DNA of 64,000 nucleotides. Origin: Kaistia soli DSM 19436 (lineage in GTDB: Bacteria; Pseudomonadota; Alphaproteobacteria; Rhizobiales; Kaistiaceae). The notes below the pieces were generated by a model. It was not told the origin of the DNA, searched no databases, and was given only the letters and a program-made list of their open reading frames with translations. The stretch spans positions 124,001-188,000 of the forward strand of contig NZ_FQUP01000005.1 of assembly GCF_900129325.1 (NCBI RefSeq), in the 5' to 3' direction. Of the stretch, positions 54,007 to 63,288 are shown piece by piece. The position numbers were made by a program, and so were the translations under genes. Within the stretch, counting starts at the first letter, position 1, and the number at the start of each line of letters is the position of its first letter.

Positions 54007-55009
54007 CGTTTCCCGTTCAAAAAGGGCTGTGGCCGGGTCGCACAGATTATCCGTGTCGCCAATCGCCCGGCCGGGGCTGGCGACGTGCGATAAAGCTACC
54101 ATCGATTTTTTCGCCTAACAGTAGTTTTGGCGTGGAATTGAGAGAAGTGGGGTGGAATCGTGACGGTTAGTTGCCCAATAGACACGATCTATTTTATACG
54201 ATAATACAATAGGCAATGCAGTCTCATGTATAGAAACTGGATATATTATATTTATACGTTCTGCATTAAATGATCACGCAATGTGCCCGAACAAGTTTGT
54301 ATGTGGCGCTGCATTGCTGGGATTGCCGACTCGTCGTCGCCGGCCTCAATCCCGTTCTGATTGAACGAAAAGGCGCTGGGGAACCGCTTCAACTGACGGG
54401 CGAGGAGGGCTGCCGAGGGTGGTATCGTTCCGCCGAAGCAGGCGACGACCAGCGCCATCGGCCATCAGGCGCCGGATCACGATAGGGTCTGCTTTGCGCT
54501 CCTGATTTGGCCGATTACAGGCGGCAGTTTGCTACCTGCTTCCCGTCAGATGGCGACCGCGCGAGGTCGGGGTCGCGGCTGGGCACCTTCGTTCCGAAGC
54601 CGGCTAGGGATTCGGTTGTCTTGGCCCATGAGAAGCGGCGGCGTCGGGCCTGCTCTTACGCGGCGGCCAGCGAGCGGCAACCGGGGCTGTAGTGGTGAGG
54701 GCAGGATCACGCGCGCCCGACGGTGACGGCAATGCCGCCGGGACGTCGCCCAGATTGAACCAAGCGGGGAGGCGCAACGAAGAGGGGGACTGCGGCAGAC
54801 CTTGAACGCCGCAAGCGATTTGGCGCGGCATGAGATCAAGGCGCCCCTGCAGCACGACAAGCTTCAGATGCACGGTATTCTTCGGAATCCCGATGCATCC
54901 AGTAGACGGGGCCAAGAGGCGCTTGATGTCCGCTCAAGGAAATCGCGGCGAATGCAAACCGCTGTTGTCGCCGCGACGAGGCGCGCTCTTTGACGAATTC
55001 GTCGGCGCG
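54007..55009. other. 1-kb gene-free region with an AT-rich porin upstream segment
   Basis: About 54160-54270 is strikingly AT-rich for this genome, with several TATAAT-like hexamers on the minus strand. It is the probable porin promoter region with a long 5' leader. From about 54270 to 55009 base composition returns to normal, but no reading frame shows a signal peptide, domain or ribosome site that I can support. It may be a decayed gene or an untranslated region. Confidence 0.55.
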
Positions 55010-56485
55010 CTAATTCTGAACGGTGATCAGATGATCGGTGGTGAATTCGTCGATCGCCCATTTCCCGTTGAAGCGGCCGAGACCTGAATTCTTTTCGCCT
55101 CCGAACATGACATGCGGATAATCGTGGATGGTTATGTCGTTGATATGTGTCATGCCGGCCTCGATCTGGCGCGCGAAGGCGAGGCCGCGGGCCTCGTTCT
55201 CCGTGAAGACCGCGCTCGACAGCCCGAACTCCGTATCGTTGGCGAAGGCGAGGGCTTGGGCCTCGTCCTCTGCACGGATCAGCGGTGCGACCGGTCCGAA
55301 GATCTCCTGCTGGGCGAATTGTGACGCGTTGGTGACCTCCGAGAAGACATGTGGCGGCACGACGCGGTGCTGGACATCGCCGGCCAGACATTCGCGGAAG
55401 CCCGCTGTCCGGGCCTCAGCGATGCTGTTCAGCACATTGCGGACCTGATTGTCGTTGCAAAGCGGTCCGACGATCGTGTCGGGCTCGTTGGGGTCGCCAT
55501 ATTTCAAGGTTTTCGCTGCTTCGGTGTAGGCGTCGACGAAGCGGTCATAGAGCTTGTTGTCGATGATGATGCGGTTGGTGCTCATGCAGATCTGACCCTG
55601 ATGGATGAAGCGTCCGATCAGAGCCGCATGCACCGCCTTACCGAGATCGGCGTCATCGAGCACGACCATGGGCGCGTTACCGCCGAGCTCCAGGCCGAGG
55701 CGCTTCAAAAGCGGGGATTCGCCGGCGACGCGGGCGATGTGACGTCCGACGGGTGTAGAGCCTGTGAAGGTCAGGACGCGCGGCACAGGATGGCGCGAAA
55801 AGGCATCGCCGATCGTCGACGAGGCGCCGATGACGACATTCAGCACGCCGGGCGGCAGGCCCGCTTCCTCATAGATCTTGGCGAGCAGAAGGCCGCCGGT
55901 GATCGGGGTGTCGCTGGACGGTTTCAGCACGACGGCGTTGCCAAGCGCGATCGCCGGGGCAACCGAACGATTGGACAGGTGGAACGGGAAGTTCCACGGG
56001 CTGATCACGCCGACCACGCCGACCGGCGTCTTGTAGACGCGGGCTTCCTTGCCGGGTTTGTCGACGGCGATGATGTGTCCCTGTGCCAAGGCCGGCATCG
56101 TCGCCGCCTCGAACATGCCGGCGCGGACGGCGCCCCATTCGATGTTCGCCTTGATGCGGGTGCTGCCGGATTCCTGGACGATCCAGTCGATGACTTCATC
56201 CTTGCGGGCGTCGAGGATCGCCATCGCCCGGAGGAAGAGGTTGGCGCGCTCGGACGGTGTCGTCCGGGCCCAATCGCGCTGCGCCGACTTCGCGGCGGCG
56301 AATGCCGCATCGAGATCGGCAAGGCTGGCCATCGATATCTCGGCCAGCACGGCATCGTCGAACGGGTTGCGGTCAGTGACGGCTTGGCCGTCGCGGCCGA
56401 CACTCCATTTTCCGTCGATATACTGGCCGGAGAAGTCGCCATAGGTCGCTACGCCGAAATCGGCGGCGGGTAAATGTTGCTGCAT
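55010..56485 (-). CDS. Aldehyde dehydrogenase (benzaldehyde/vanillin dehydrogenase-like)
   Basis: This 491-aa NAD(P)-dependent ALDH has N165 in SPWNFPFHL, catalytic E266 in LELGGNAPM and nucleophile C300 in HQGQICMSTNR. The HQGQICMSTNR and GGEKNSGLGRFNGKWAIDEF stretches are like the aromatic aldehyde dehydrogenases (benzaldehyde, vanillin, salicylaldehyde). It is last in the minus-strand cluster, about 55 bp after the LivM stop codon. With the ThDP enzyme and SDRs upstream, it may oxidise an aldehyde product. Confidence 0.9.
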   Translation of the reverse strand: MQQHLPAADFGVATYGDFSGQYIDGKWSVGRDGQAVTDRNPFDDAVLAEISMASLADLDAAFAAAKSAQRDWARTTPSERANLFLRAMAILDARKDEVIDWIVQESGSTRIKANIEWGAVRAGMFEAATMPALAQGHIIAVDKPGKEARVYKTPVGVVGVISPWNFPFHLSNRSVAPAIALGNAVVLKPSSDTPITGGLLLAKIYEEAGLPPGVLNVVIGASSTIGDAFSRHPVPRVLTFTGSTPVGRHIARVAGESPLLKRLGLELGGNAPMVVLDDADLGKAVHAALIGRFIHQGQICMSTNRIIIDNKLYDRFVDAYTEAAKTLKYGDPNEPDTIVGPLCNDNQVRNVLNSIAEARTAGFRECLAGDVQHRVVPPHVFSEVTNASQFAQQEIFGPVAPLIRAEDEAQALAFANDTEFGLSSAVFTENEARGLAFARQIEAGMTHINDITIHDYPHVMFGGEKNSGLGRFNGKWAIDEFTTDHLITVQN

Positions 56486-56541
56486 CGTCGTTTCTCCCTG
56501 TTTCGTCTTGGCCTGCCGAGCCGCAGCTCGGCTGCGCCGGA

Positions 56542-57558
56542 TCAGATGCCGAACGTCTTGTCGGATGGAGGCTCTCGCCGAATGGGGATCAACGAGATCC
56601 CATAGCGGGCGTGAAGGGTTCCCCAGAGTCCCTTCCTGGCGACCAGCATGACGACCACTGCGACCGAGCCCATCAGGATGAGGTACCAGTTACCGCTGGT
56701 GGCGAATGCCTGCCGCAAGCCGAAATAGACAATCGTTCCGACGATCGGTCCCTCGATCGTACCGAGGCCGCCCACGACACAGATGAAGAGCATGATCACC
56801 ACCCAGTTCGGGTCGAAGCCGGCCGCGGGCAGGATATGGGCCGGTCCGAGAAAATAGATCGCCCCGCAAAGTCCGGTTCCGGCCGCCGAGATGACGAAGG
56901 CGATGAAGCGGCTGCGCCAGACGTCGATGCCGAGGCTCGAGGCGGCGACATCATTGTCTCGGACGGCGAGAAGGGCGAGGCCAAGCCGTGACCGCATCAG
57001 CCCGGCAAGCAGGACCAGGCTTCCGATAGCCGCGAAGGCCGCCCACCAGAAGCTGATGGGAGAGATCCAGTCAGGATCCATGTCCCTGAGCGCCGAAAGC
57101 GTCAGTCCGTTCTGTCCCCCCAGCCAGTTCGACTTGCCGACCAGGATGGTGACGATCTCGGAAAAGACCCACATGCCGATCGTGAAATAGGCGTCGCGCA
57201 GGCGGAAAAGGATCGGCGCGACGAGAGCGGCGAGGAGACCAGAAACGAATGGCGCGAACGCGATAGCCACATAGGGATTGACGCCCGCGTGGATCGAGAG
57301 CGCGAACATGCCATAGGCGCCCGCGCCGACGAAAACCTGGTGGCCGATCGATAGCAGCCCGGCATAGCCGGACAAGAGATTCCACATCTGCGCCATCGCG
57401 AAGATCAGCAGGATCTCGCTCGAGAGCCGCAACAGTCCTTCACCGACGACGAACGGAGCCGCGACCGCACAAAGCGCCAGCACCAGAAGTACAGCAGGCA
57501 TCAGCAGCAGGTGGTGTCGTCCGGGCGAGCGGGAGAGCATGGTTGTTACTGCCGCCAT
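56542..57558 (-). CDS. livM: Branched-chain amino acid-type ABC permease (LivM)
   Basis: This 338-aa inner-membrane permease has about ten hydrophobic helices. The LivM motif region SGYAGLLSIGHQVFVGAGAY lies near residue 65, and LALLAVRDNDVAASSLGIDV with RSRFIAFVISAAGTGLCGAI near 200. ATG 57558 overlaps the end of livH by 13 bases, typical of translational coupling. The system may transport aromatic or amide ligands rather than leucine, since Liv-type importers in catabolic clusters often do. Confidence 0.9.
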   Translation of the reverse strand: MAAVTTMLSRSPGRHHLLLMPAVLLVLALCAVAAPFVVGEGLLRLSSEILLIFAMAQMWNLLSGYAGLLSIGHQVFVGAGAYGMFALSIHAGVNPYVAIAFAPFVSGLLAALVAPILFRLRDAYFTIGMWVFSEIVTILVGKSNWLGGQNGLTLSALRDMDPDWISPISFWWAAFAAIGSLVLLAGLMRSRLGLALLAVRDNDVAASSLGIDVWRSRFIAFVISAAGTGLCGAIYFLGPAHILPAAGFDPNWVVIMLFICVVGGLGTIEGPIVGTIVYFGLRQAFATSGNWYLILMGSVAVVVMLVARKGLWGTLHARYGISLIPIRREPPSDKTFGI

Positions 57559-58406
57559 CCGGAAATTCCCCTCGGCATGATCGTGAGAATGATGAAGAAG
57601 ACGATGTCGGGGTAGAGAAGCCCGCTGTTTGGATCGATCCTCAGCCCGACCAGATGGGTGACGCCCAGGATCAGGCCGCCGATCAGCGCGCCCCACATCG
57701 AGCCGAGTCCGCCGATGATCACGACTTCAAAGGCGATCAACAGACGGTCGCCTCCGGTGAAGGGCGTGATGGTCGAGCGCATAGCGAGCATCATGCCGGC
57801 CGCCGCCGACATCGAGAGGGCGAGCGCTGTCGCGACGCCGAACGCGCGTCGATAGTTAACGCCGAACAACTGGACGAACTGCGCCTCGTCGCCCGTGGCG
57901 CGGAGAGTCCGCCCGACCCGGGTGTATTTCAGGAAGAAATGAAGCGCCACGAACAGGCTGACCGAGATGACGAAGATGATCACCGGCAGGACGCCCAGCG
58001 TCATGCCGAACACCTCCATGCCCTTGAAGCGGAGGCCGCCCATGTTGATCGAGCGCGGCGTGGCACCGAACACCTCGACCATCGCGTTCTTGAGGACGAT
58101 GGAAAGGCCGAAGGTGAGCAGCATGGGCGGGATCGGGTCCTTGCCGACCACCCGGTTAAGCAGCGTCATCTGCAGGATGAAGCCGATCGCGAAGACGATC
58201 ACGATGACCAGCGGAACCAGCAGCAGCGGATGGATGGGAATGATGCCGACCAGCATGATACCGATGAAACCGGACAGCACGATGAACTCGCCATGGGCGA
58301 CGTTGACGATCTTGGCGACGCCAAATGTCAGAGCGGCGCCGAGGCCGAACAGGGCATAAAGACTGCCGACCAGCAGGCCGTTTACGATCGTTTCAAGCCA
58401 GGCCAT
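57546..58406 (-). CDS. livH: Branched-chain amino acid-type ABC permease (LivH)
   Basis: This 286-aa permease opens TIVNGLLVGSLYALFGLGAA and GVAKIVNVAHGEFIVLSGFI, the standard LivH N-terminus. The coupling region is TLRATGDEAQFVQLFGVNYR, and the C-terminus has VVIIGGLGSMWGALIGGLIL. It overlaps livF by 14 bases and livM by 13. It pairs with LivM as a heterodimer. Confidence 0.92.
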   Translation of the reverse strand: MAWLETIVNGLLVGSLYALFGLGAALTFGVAKIVNVAHGEFIVLSGFIGIMLVGIIPIHPLLLVPLVIVIVFAIGFILQMTLLNRVVGKDPIPPMLLTFGLSIVLKNAMVEVFGATPRSINMGGLRFKGMEVFGMTLGVLPVIIFVISVSLFVALHFFLKYTRVGRTLRATGDEAQFVQLFGVNYRRAFGVATALALSMSAAAGMMLAMRSTITPFTGGDRLLIAFEVVIIGGLGSMWGALIGGLILGVTHLVGLRIDPNSGLLYPDIVFFIILTIMPRGISGWRQ

Positions 58407-59115
58407 GGTGATCTCCGGTGCCGAAATAAGATCGGGAAATGACCTCGATGCCGAAATCGGCGGGTCGGCCGGTCAGGCTGATCCGTCCCTCCAGCAGGCA
58501 GTAGAAACGGTCGGCGGCCTGGCAGGCGCGGACGATGTCCTGCTCGACGAGCATGATGGCCGTGCCGCTGGCCTTGATCTCCGAGAAGCAGGCGTAGATG
58601 TCGTTGGTGATCTTCGGCGCGAGCCCGAGCGAGATCTCGTCGCAGAGCAGCAGGCGGGGATTGGTGAGCAGCGCCCGGCCGATCGCCACCATCTGCTGCT
58701 GACCACCGGAGATGCGGACCGATGAGCTATGGCGAATGCTCGTGAGGGCAGGGAAGAGCTCATAGACCTTCTTGAGCGTCCAGGCGCCAGCGCGGTCCGT
58801 GCCGAGGCCCATCAGCAGGTTTTCCTCGACCGTGAGGCTCGGGAACATCACGCGTCCCTCGGGCACGAGAGCGATTCCTCGCCTGGATATGAGATCGGCC
58901 CGGAGGCGCGTGATGTCCTCGCCCGCGAACCGGATCGTGCCCTTCTTCTGGGTATTGAGACCGGCGATCGAACGCAGGAAGGTGCTCTTGCCGGCGCCAT
59001 TGGCGCCGATCATCGCGACCGTCTCGCCTTCCGCGATCGAGAAGTCGAGACCGAACAGCGCCTGGAAGTCGCCGTAGAAGGTCTGCAGATCGGACGTTTC
59101 AAGCAGCGGCGTCAT
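58393..59115 (-). CDS. livF: Branched-chain amino acid-type ABC ATPase (LivF)
   Basis: This 240-aa ATPase has Walker A GANGAGKST, signature RISGGQQQMVAIGRAL, Walker B LLLCDEISLGLAP and H-loop MLVEQDI. LivF is marked by ALVPEGRVMFPSLTVEENLL. It overlaps livG by 17 bases. Length is normal for LivF (about 235). Confidence 0.93.
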   Translation of the reverse strand: MTPLLETSDLQTFYGDFQALFGLDFSIAEGETVAMIGANGAGKSTFLRSIAGLNTQKKGTIRFAGEDITRLRADLISRRGIALVPEGRVMFPSLTVEENLLMGLGTDRAGAWTLKKVYELFPALTSIRHSSSVRISGGQQQMVAIGRALLTNPRLLLCDEISLGLAPKITNDIYACFSEIKASGTAIMLVEQDIVRACQAADRFYCLLEGRISLTGRPADFGIEVISRSYFGTGDHHGLA

Positions 59116-59830
59116 CGACGATCCCCAGATAGATCTCCCGCACTTCCCGGCTGCCGAGAACGGCGTCCGGCGTGCCTTCGATGAGCTTGCGGCCGAAGTG
59201 CAAGGCCATCAGCCGATCGGCCGTGGCTGCCAGCGCATGCGCGACATGCTCGATCCAGATGATGCCGAAATCCGGCTTGAGCGATTTCACGAGATCGACC
59301 AGCACGTTGACTTCCGCTTCGGTGAGCCCCCCCGCGACCTCGTCGAGGAGAAGAAGCTGCGGCCGGGCCGCCAGGGCCTTGGCCACTTCCAGCCGCTTCC
59401 GGTCCAGGAGCCTCAGCCCGCCAGCCAGATCGCGTATCCGCTCCTGGAGACCGACGCGATGGATCACCTCCCAGGCCGCGCTCTCGGCCGCATGGCCGTG
59501 AAGCCGCCCCGCAAAGGAAGCCGCCACCAGGACGTTCTCGAACACCGTCAGATCCGGGAAAGGCTGGGGAACCTGATAGGCGCGCGCGATGCCCTTGTGC
59601 GACCGCTTGTGCCGCGGCAGATGCGTCACGTCCTCGCCGTTCAGGATGATCTTGCCGCGATCGGCGCGAACGCCGCCGTCGAGCACGTTGAACAGGGACG
59701 TCTTGCCGGCTCCGTTCGGGCCGATCACGCCGAGGCACTCACCCCGGGCCACCTCGAAGGACAGATCGTCGACGACGACGATCCGCCCATAGCTCTTCGC
59801 CAGCCCTTCGGCCTGCAGCACAATCGTCAT
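59099..59830 (-). CDS. livG: Branched-chain amino acid-type ABC ATPase (LivG)
   Basis: This 243-aa ATPase has Walker A GPNGAGKTSLFN, Walker B LLLLDEVAGGLTEAEV and H-loop IWIEHVAHAL. The usual LSxGxQ signature region reads RLLDRKRLEVAKALA, an atypical form with LLDRK in place of LSYGQQ that recurs in some Liv-type systems. It is 77 bp downstream of the binding-protein gene, with a hairpin in that gap. Confidence 0.9.
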   Translation of the reverse strand: MTIVLQAEGLAKSYGRIVVVDDLSFEVARGECLGVIGPNGAGKTSLFNVLDGGVRADRGKIILNGEDVTHLPRHKRSHKGIARAYQVPQPFPDLTVFENVLVAASFAGRLHGHAAESAAWEVIHRVGLQERIRDLAGGLRLLDRKRLEVAKALAARPQLLLLDEVAGGLTEAEVNVLVDLVKSLKPDFGIIWIEHVAHALAATADRLMALHFGRKLIEGTPDAVLGSREVREIYLGIVDDAAA

Positions 59831-59856
59831 GCGACCTTCCTTGTCGGATCCTCGTT

Positions 59857-59882
59857 CCGGCCCGCAGAGGGCTGCGAGCCGG
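59857..59882 (-). terminator. Hairpin between livK-like and livG genes
   Basis: CCGGC and CGCAG in the left arm pair with CTGCG and GCCGG in the right arm, with a single internal mismatch. The loop is about 4 bases. It sits between the binding-protein stop and the ATPase start on the minus strand, like the hairpins after the two other binding-protein genes. Confidence 0.55.
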
Positions 59883-59907
59883 AGGTCTTCGGCGATGGCC
59901 GCCGGTC

Positions 59908-61221
59908 TCAGCTCTGGCCGAGCAGACGCATCTTGGCGTTCGGCTTGAGGTTGGGCGCGATCTGCGGATCGGCGTAGACGATGCCGAGTTCATAGGGGAA
60001 TTTCGAACCCTCGGGCGTCTTGCTCCACTGGCCCATCGCGACTTCCGTCACCGCGACGCTCTTGATCTTGGAGTCGCGGAAATTGACGGGGCCGACGACG
60101 GTATCGAGAGCCATCTGGCGGATGCCCTCGCGGATGCCTTCCTTGTCGCGCGGATCCTTGGCGTGTTTGAGAGCGGCCAAGCCCACTTCGTAGAGCGCAT
60201 GCATGTAGCCGAGAGGCTGGGTCCACTGCGCGCCGGTCGCGGTCTCCCAAGCCGTCGCGACCTCGCGCGCGGTCTGACCGGTGAGGCTCGACTTGAACGG
60301 CACGTCGGGCGTCCACCATACCTCGCCGGACATGCCGTCACCCATGTCGCCGAGAGCCGCCAGGCTGGTGGGGAACAGGAACGGACCGGCGAAGGTCACG
60401 GCCTTCGGCGAAAGTCCCGCCTGGAGGCTCTGGCCCCAGAATGTCTGGAAATGCGGATCCAGCAGGAAGCCGGCGATGATGTCGCACTTCGCTTCCTTGA
60501 ACATGGCGATCTGGCTGGAGAAGTCATCGCTGTCGAAGCGGACAAACCCGCCGTCGACGACATCGAAGCCCTTCTGCTTGAGGAAGAACGGGATGCCGCG
60601 CTGTTGATCGCCGAAGGCGTGACCGGGCGGGATATCGAGAAACAGCACGCCAACCTTCTTGTTGGTAGGCAGCGTCTCCCAGAGACCGACATAGGTCTTC
60701 GCGATGTCGGTCGCGCCGAATGTGAACATAAACGACCATGGATAGCCCTTCTCCGGCGTCGAATTGCGCGCCTCGATGAACGGCTCCCACTGGTTGATGG
60801 TGGAGACGAAGGGGACGCCCTTCTGGTCGGCGATCTCGCCGGCGGCGAAATGGGAGTCGCCATCGTCCGCCAGCAAAATATCGACCTGATCCTGCAGGAT
60901 AAGGTCACGTCCGACTTCACCGGCGCGGGTCGGGCTCGATTGCTGATCGCGCATCAGAATTTCAACGGGGTATTTCGTGCCGCCGATCTCCAGCCCGTCG
61001 CGCAGCAGGGCCTTCATCGTATCAACCGTATACTGCGCGGGCTCGCTGAAGGTCGCTCGGGGACCGGACAGGGATGTGATGTAGCCGATCTTGATCGTGG
61101 TCTCGGCCGCTCTCACGATATTGGGAGCGAACAGGTTGAGAGCCGCCGAGCCGCCGACGAGCGCCGAACTCTGGATCAACTGCCGGCGGCTCAGGCCGCG
61201 CTTTTGCGTATCGTCTGTCAA
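59908..61221 (-). CDS. livK: Branched-chain amino acid-type substrate-binding protein with Tat-like signal
   Basis: This 437-aa Peripla_BP_6 protein has the twin-arginine signal KRGLSRRQLIQSSALVGG, with cleavage expected after IVRA. The mature part begins ETTIKIGYITSLSGPRATF. I chose the TTG codon at 61221 because an AGGAGACC ribosome site precedes it by the right distance and no ATG lies near the signal. The longer in-frame reading to 61365 has no such support. Tat export suggests folding in the cytoplasm or simple ancestry. The ligand is unknown. Confidence 0.88.
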   Translation of the reverse strand: MTDDTQKRGLSRRQLIQSSALVGGSAALNLFAPNIVRAAETTIKIGYITSLSGPRATFSEPAQYTVDTMKALLRDGLEIGGTKYPVEILMRDQQSSPTRAGEVGRDLILQDQVDILLADDGDSHFAAGEIADQKGVPFVSTINQWEPFIEARNSTPEKGYPWSFMFTFGATDIAKTYVGLWETLPTNKKVGVLFLDIPPGHAFGDQQRGIPFFLKQKGFDVVDGGFVRFDSDDFSSQIAMFKEAKCDIIAGFLLDPHFQTFWGQSLQAGLSPKAVTFAGPFLFPTSLAALGDMGDGMSGEVWWTPDVPFKSSLTGQTAREVATAWETATGAQWTQPLGYMHALYEVGLAALKHAKDPRDKEGIREGIRQMALDTVVGPVNFRDSKIKSVAVTEVAMGQWSKTPEGSKFPYELGIVYADPQIAPNLKPNAKMRLLGQS

Positions 61222-61312
61222 TTGAGGTCTCCTCCTCGTGTGACACTTCGAAATCGCCTGTCTCGCAGGCCCTGGTCGTTTCCCGGGCTCCTCCCGCCCG
61301 GCATTCGTCTCG

Positions 61313-62086
61313 TCAGAGGATCGCCGTGGTGCCTCCATCGACCGGGAGCGATGCGCCGGTGACATAGGACGCGGCGTCGGACAGCAGCCAGACGACGGCT
61401 GCGGCGACTTCCTCGGGCCTGCCTATCCGCTTCAGCGCCGAACGCCCGGCCATGGCCTTGATCTGGTCGGACTGGGCGGCCGCCTGGGTGAGCTGCGTAT
61501 CGATGACCCCGGGGCAGACCGCATTTACCCGGATCCCGCGCGGGCCGAGTGCGTCCGCCATGGATGCAGCCATCAGCCGAACGGCGCCCTTCGTTGACGA
61601 ATAGACGGTGGTAATCGCCGAGCCCCGCAGTCCGCCCATGCTGGACGTGACGACGATGGAACCGGCACGACCGCGCTGGACCATGTCCTGGGCCGCCGCC
61701 TGTGCGGTGAAGAAGGCTCCGTCCAGATTGACGGCGGTGATGCGGCGATAGTCTTCCTCGCTGACGGTCAGAACATCCTCTGAAAGCGCGATGCCGGCAT
61801 TGCACACCATGCCGTCGACGCCGCCGAACGGCGCCGCGGCGGCGATGATCGCCTGCGCATCAGCCTTCTGGCTGACATCGGATGCGATGAAGCTGCATTC
61901 GACGCCGAGCGTCGTGATCCGCTCGCACGTCGTCGGCCCGCCCTCGCGCGGTGTCTCGCGAATGTCCGCAACGATCACGGCGCGAGCCCCGGCCTCCGCC
62001 GAGGCGATGGCGATGGCGCGGCCGATGCCGCTCGACGCGCCGGTGACGACGATCACCTTGCCGCTCAGGAGCTGGGGGATTGTCAT
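61313..62086 (-). CDS. Short-chain dehydrogenase/reductase
   Basis: This 257-aa classical SDR has TGASSGIG (15-22), the NAG motif in VCNAGIA (95-101), catalytic S148-S149, Y162 and K166 in VYSSTKGAV, and the C-terminal GASLPVDGGTTAIL. NAD or NADP preference is unclear, although the D41 after the second strand favours NAD. It is followed 91 bp downstream by the Liv binding protein and preceded by the glyoxalase-fold gene. Confidence 0.9.
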   Translation of the reverse strand: MTIPQLLSGKVIVVTGASSGIGRAIAIASAEAGARAVIVADIRETPREGGPTTCERITTLGVECSFIASDVSQKADAQAIIAAAAPFGGVDGMVCNAGIALSEDVLTVSEEDYRRITAVNLDGAFFTAQAAAQDMVQRGRAGSIVVTSSMGGLRGSAITTVYSSTKGAVRLMAASMADALGPRGIRVNAVCPGVIDTQLTQAAAQSDQIKAMAGRSALKRIGRPEEVAAAVVWLLSDAASYVTGASLPVDGGTTAIL

Positions 62087-62091
62087 CGGCC

Positions 62092-62493
62092 CTAGAGCTC
62101 CAACCCGGCGAGCAATTCGACGAGATGTCCGTCTGGATCGCGGATAAAGCAGATGGTCGCGCCGTCCTTGACCGGACGGAAAGGGGGGCCTTCCGGTGAG
62201 ATGCCATGGCGAGCGAGTTGAGCGAGCGCCTCGTCCATGTCATCGACGGTGAGTCCGATATGCGACCGCGCCGTGCCCGCATTCGGTGCGGGATTGGCAA
62301 AGAGCTGCTGCAGCTCGACACGCGGCCCGTCGCCCGGCAGCGCCATGAACGCCACTTCGCCAATCTTCTTCTGCTCAGCGTCGCCCATCGGCATGCGCAC
62401 ATGTACGGCAAAGCCGAGCTTCTCGTAGAACGCCACCGAACGATCGATGTCGCTGACGTGATAGCCCGTGTGAACTGCGTTCCTGGCGACCAT
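62092..62493 (-). CDS. Glyoxalase/VOC-superfamily protein
   Basis: This 133-aa VOC protein has two beta-alpha-beta-beta-beta repeats: AVHTGYHVSDIDRSVAFYEK and later RSHIGLTVDDMDEALAQLAR. The metal-binding residues are H in AVHTGYHV, H in ARSHIGL and E in DGHLVELLAG. ATG 62493 is chosen over a longer frame to 62685 because it begins the domain. Between two SDR genes it could act as an isomerase, dioxygenase-like or lyase enzyme on the pathway intermediate. Members are too diverse to name one. Confidence 0.85.
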   Translation of the reverse strand: MVARNAVHTGYHVSDIDRSVAFYEKLGFAVHVRMPMGDAEQKKIGEVAFMALPGDGPRVELQQLFANPAPNAGTARSHIGLTVDDMDEALAQLARHGISPEGPPFRPVKDGATICFIRDPDGHLVELLAGLEL

Positions 62494-62518
62494 TTCCGCC
62501 GTCCTCCCCTTTGTCCCG

Positions 62519-63286
62519 CTAAAAGACGTCGACCATCGAGCCGCCGCCATCGACGACGACCGCTTCGCCGGTGACGAAAGACGCCCATTCGCTCGACAGG
62601 AACGCGATGACCCGGGCGATCTCATCCGGCTGTCCGGGACGGCGAAGGGGATAGCCGGACGTCGCCCGGTCATACATCGCCGCACGGGTCAGCCCATGTT
62701 CTCCCGCGAAATGGTCCATGACCTGATCCGCCATCTCGGTCTGGACGAGTCCTGGACAGACGGCATTGACGCGCACGCCCTTCGGCCCGTAGTCGGCGGC
62801 CATTGCCTTCATCAAACCGAGCAGGGCGTGCTTGGCGGCGATATAGCCGGTGGCGCCGCTCACGGCGCGCAGGCCCGCCAGCGACGCCACGAGCACGATC
62901 GCGCCCTTGCCCTCGATCAGATCCGGCATCAGGCATCGGCTGGCGATGCGGGCCGTCTCGAGATTGGTGGTGAGCGCCTTGCCCCAGTCTTCGTCGGACA
63001 GATCGAGAAGAGCTGCATTGCCGCCGCCGCCCGCGGCATTGACCAAAATGTCAGCCTTGCCGTGATGCGTGTGCAGCAGGGCGAGCGCAGCCTCCATATC
63101 GGGGGCACGCGATGCATCGCCACAAGAGATCGGCGACTTGGTGCGCTCGCCAACCTGCTGGAGCGGTTCGAGTACCGGGCCCATCAAGACGCATCGCGCG
63201 CCGAGCTCTATGAAAAGCCTGGCTGTGGCCGCACCGATCCCCGATCCAGCCCCGACAATCAGCGCGTTTTTTCCATCCAGGCGCAT
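62519..63286 (-). CDS. Short-chain dehydrogenase/reductase
   Basis: This 255-aa classical SDR has VGAGSGIGAAT (11-21), catalytic S135, Y148 and K152 (GYIAAKHALL), and the C-terminal ASFVTGEAVVVDGGGSM. Unusually, the TG of the common TGxxxGIG is replaced by VG. Its start codon is two bases from the stop of the ThDP enzyme gene, so translation is likely coupled. Confidence 0.9.
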   Translation of the reverse strand: MRLDGKNALIVGAGSGIGAATARLFIELGARCVLMGPVLEPLQQVGERTKSPISCGDASRAPDMEAALALLHTHHGKADILVNAAGGGGNAALLDLSDEDWGKALTTNLETARIASRCLMPDLIEGKGAIVLVASLAGLRAVSGATGYIAAKHALLGLMKAMAADYGPKGVRVNAVCPGLVQTEMADQVMDHFAGEHGLTRAAMYDRATSGYPLRRPGQPDEIARVIAFLSSEWASFVTGEAVVVDGGGSMVDVF

Positions 63287-63288
63287 AG

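Noticed and set aside
54252-55009. Several short frames (60-104 codons) between the porin and the aldehyde dehydrogenase
   Set aside because: None shows a domain, signal peptide or good ribosome site, and they overlap one another in several frames.
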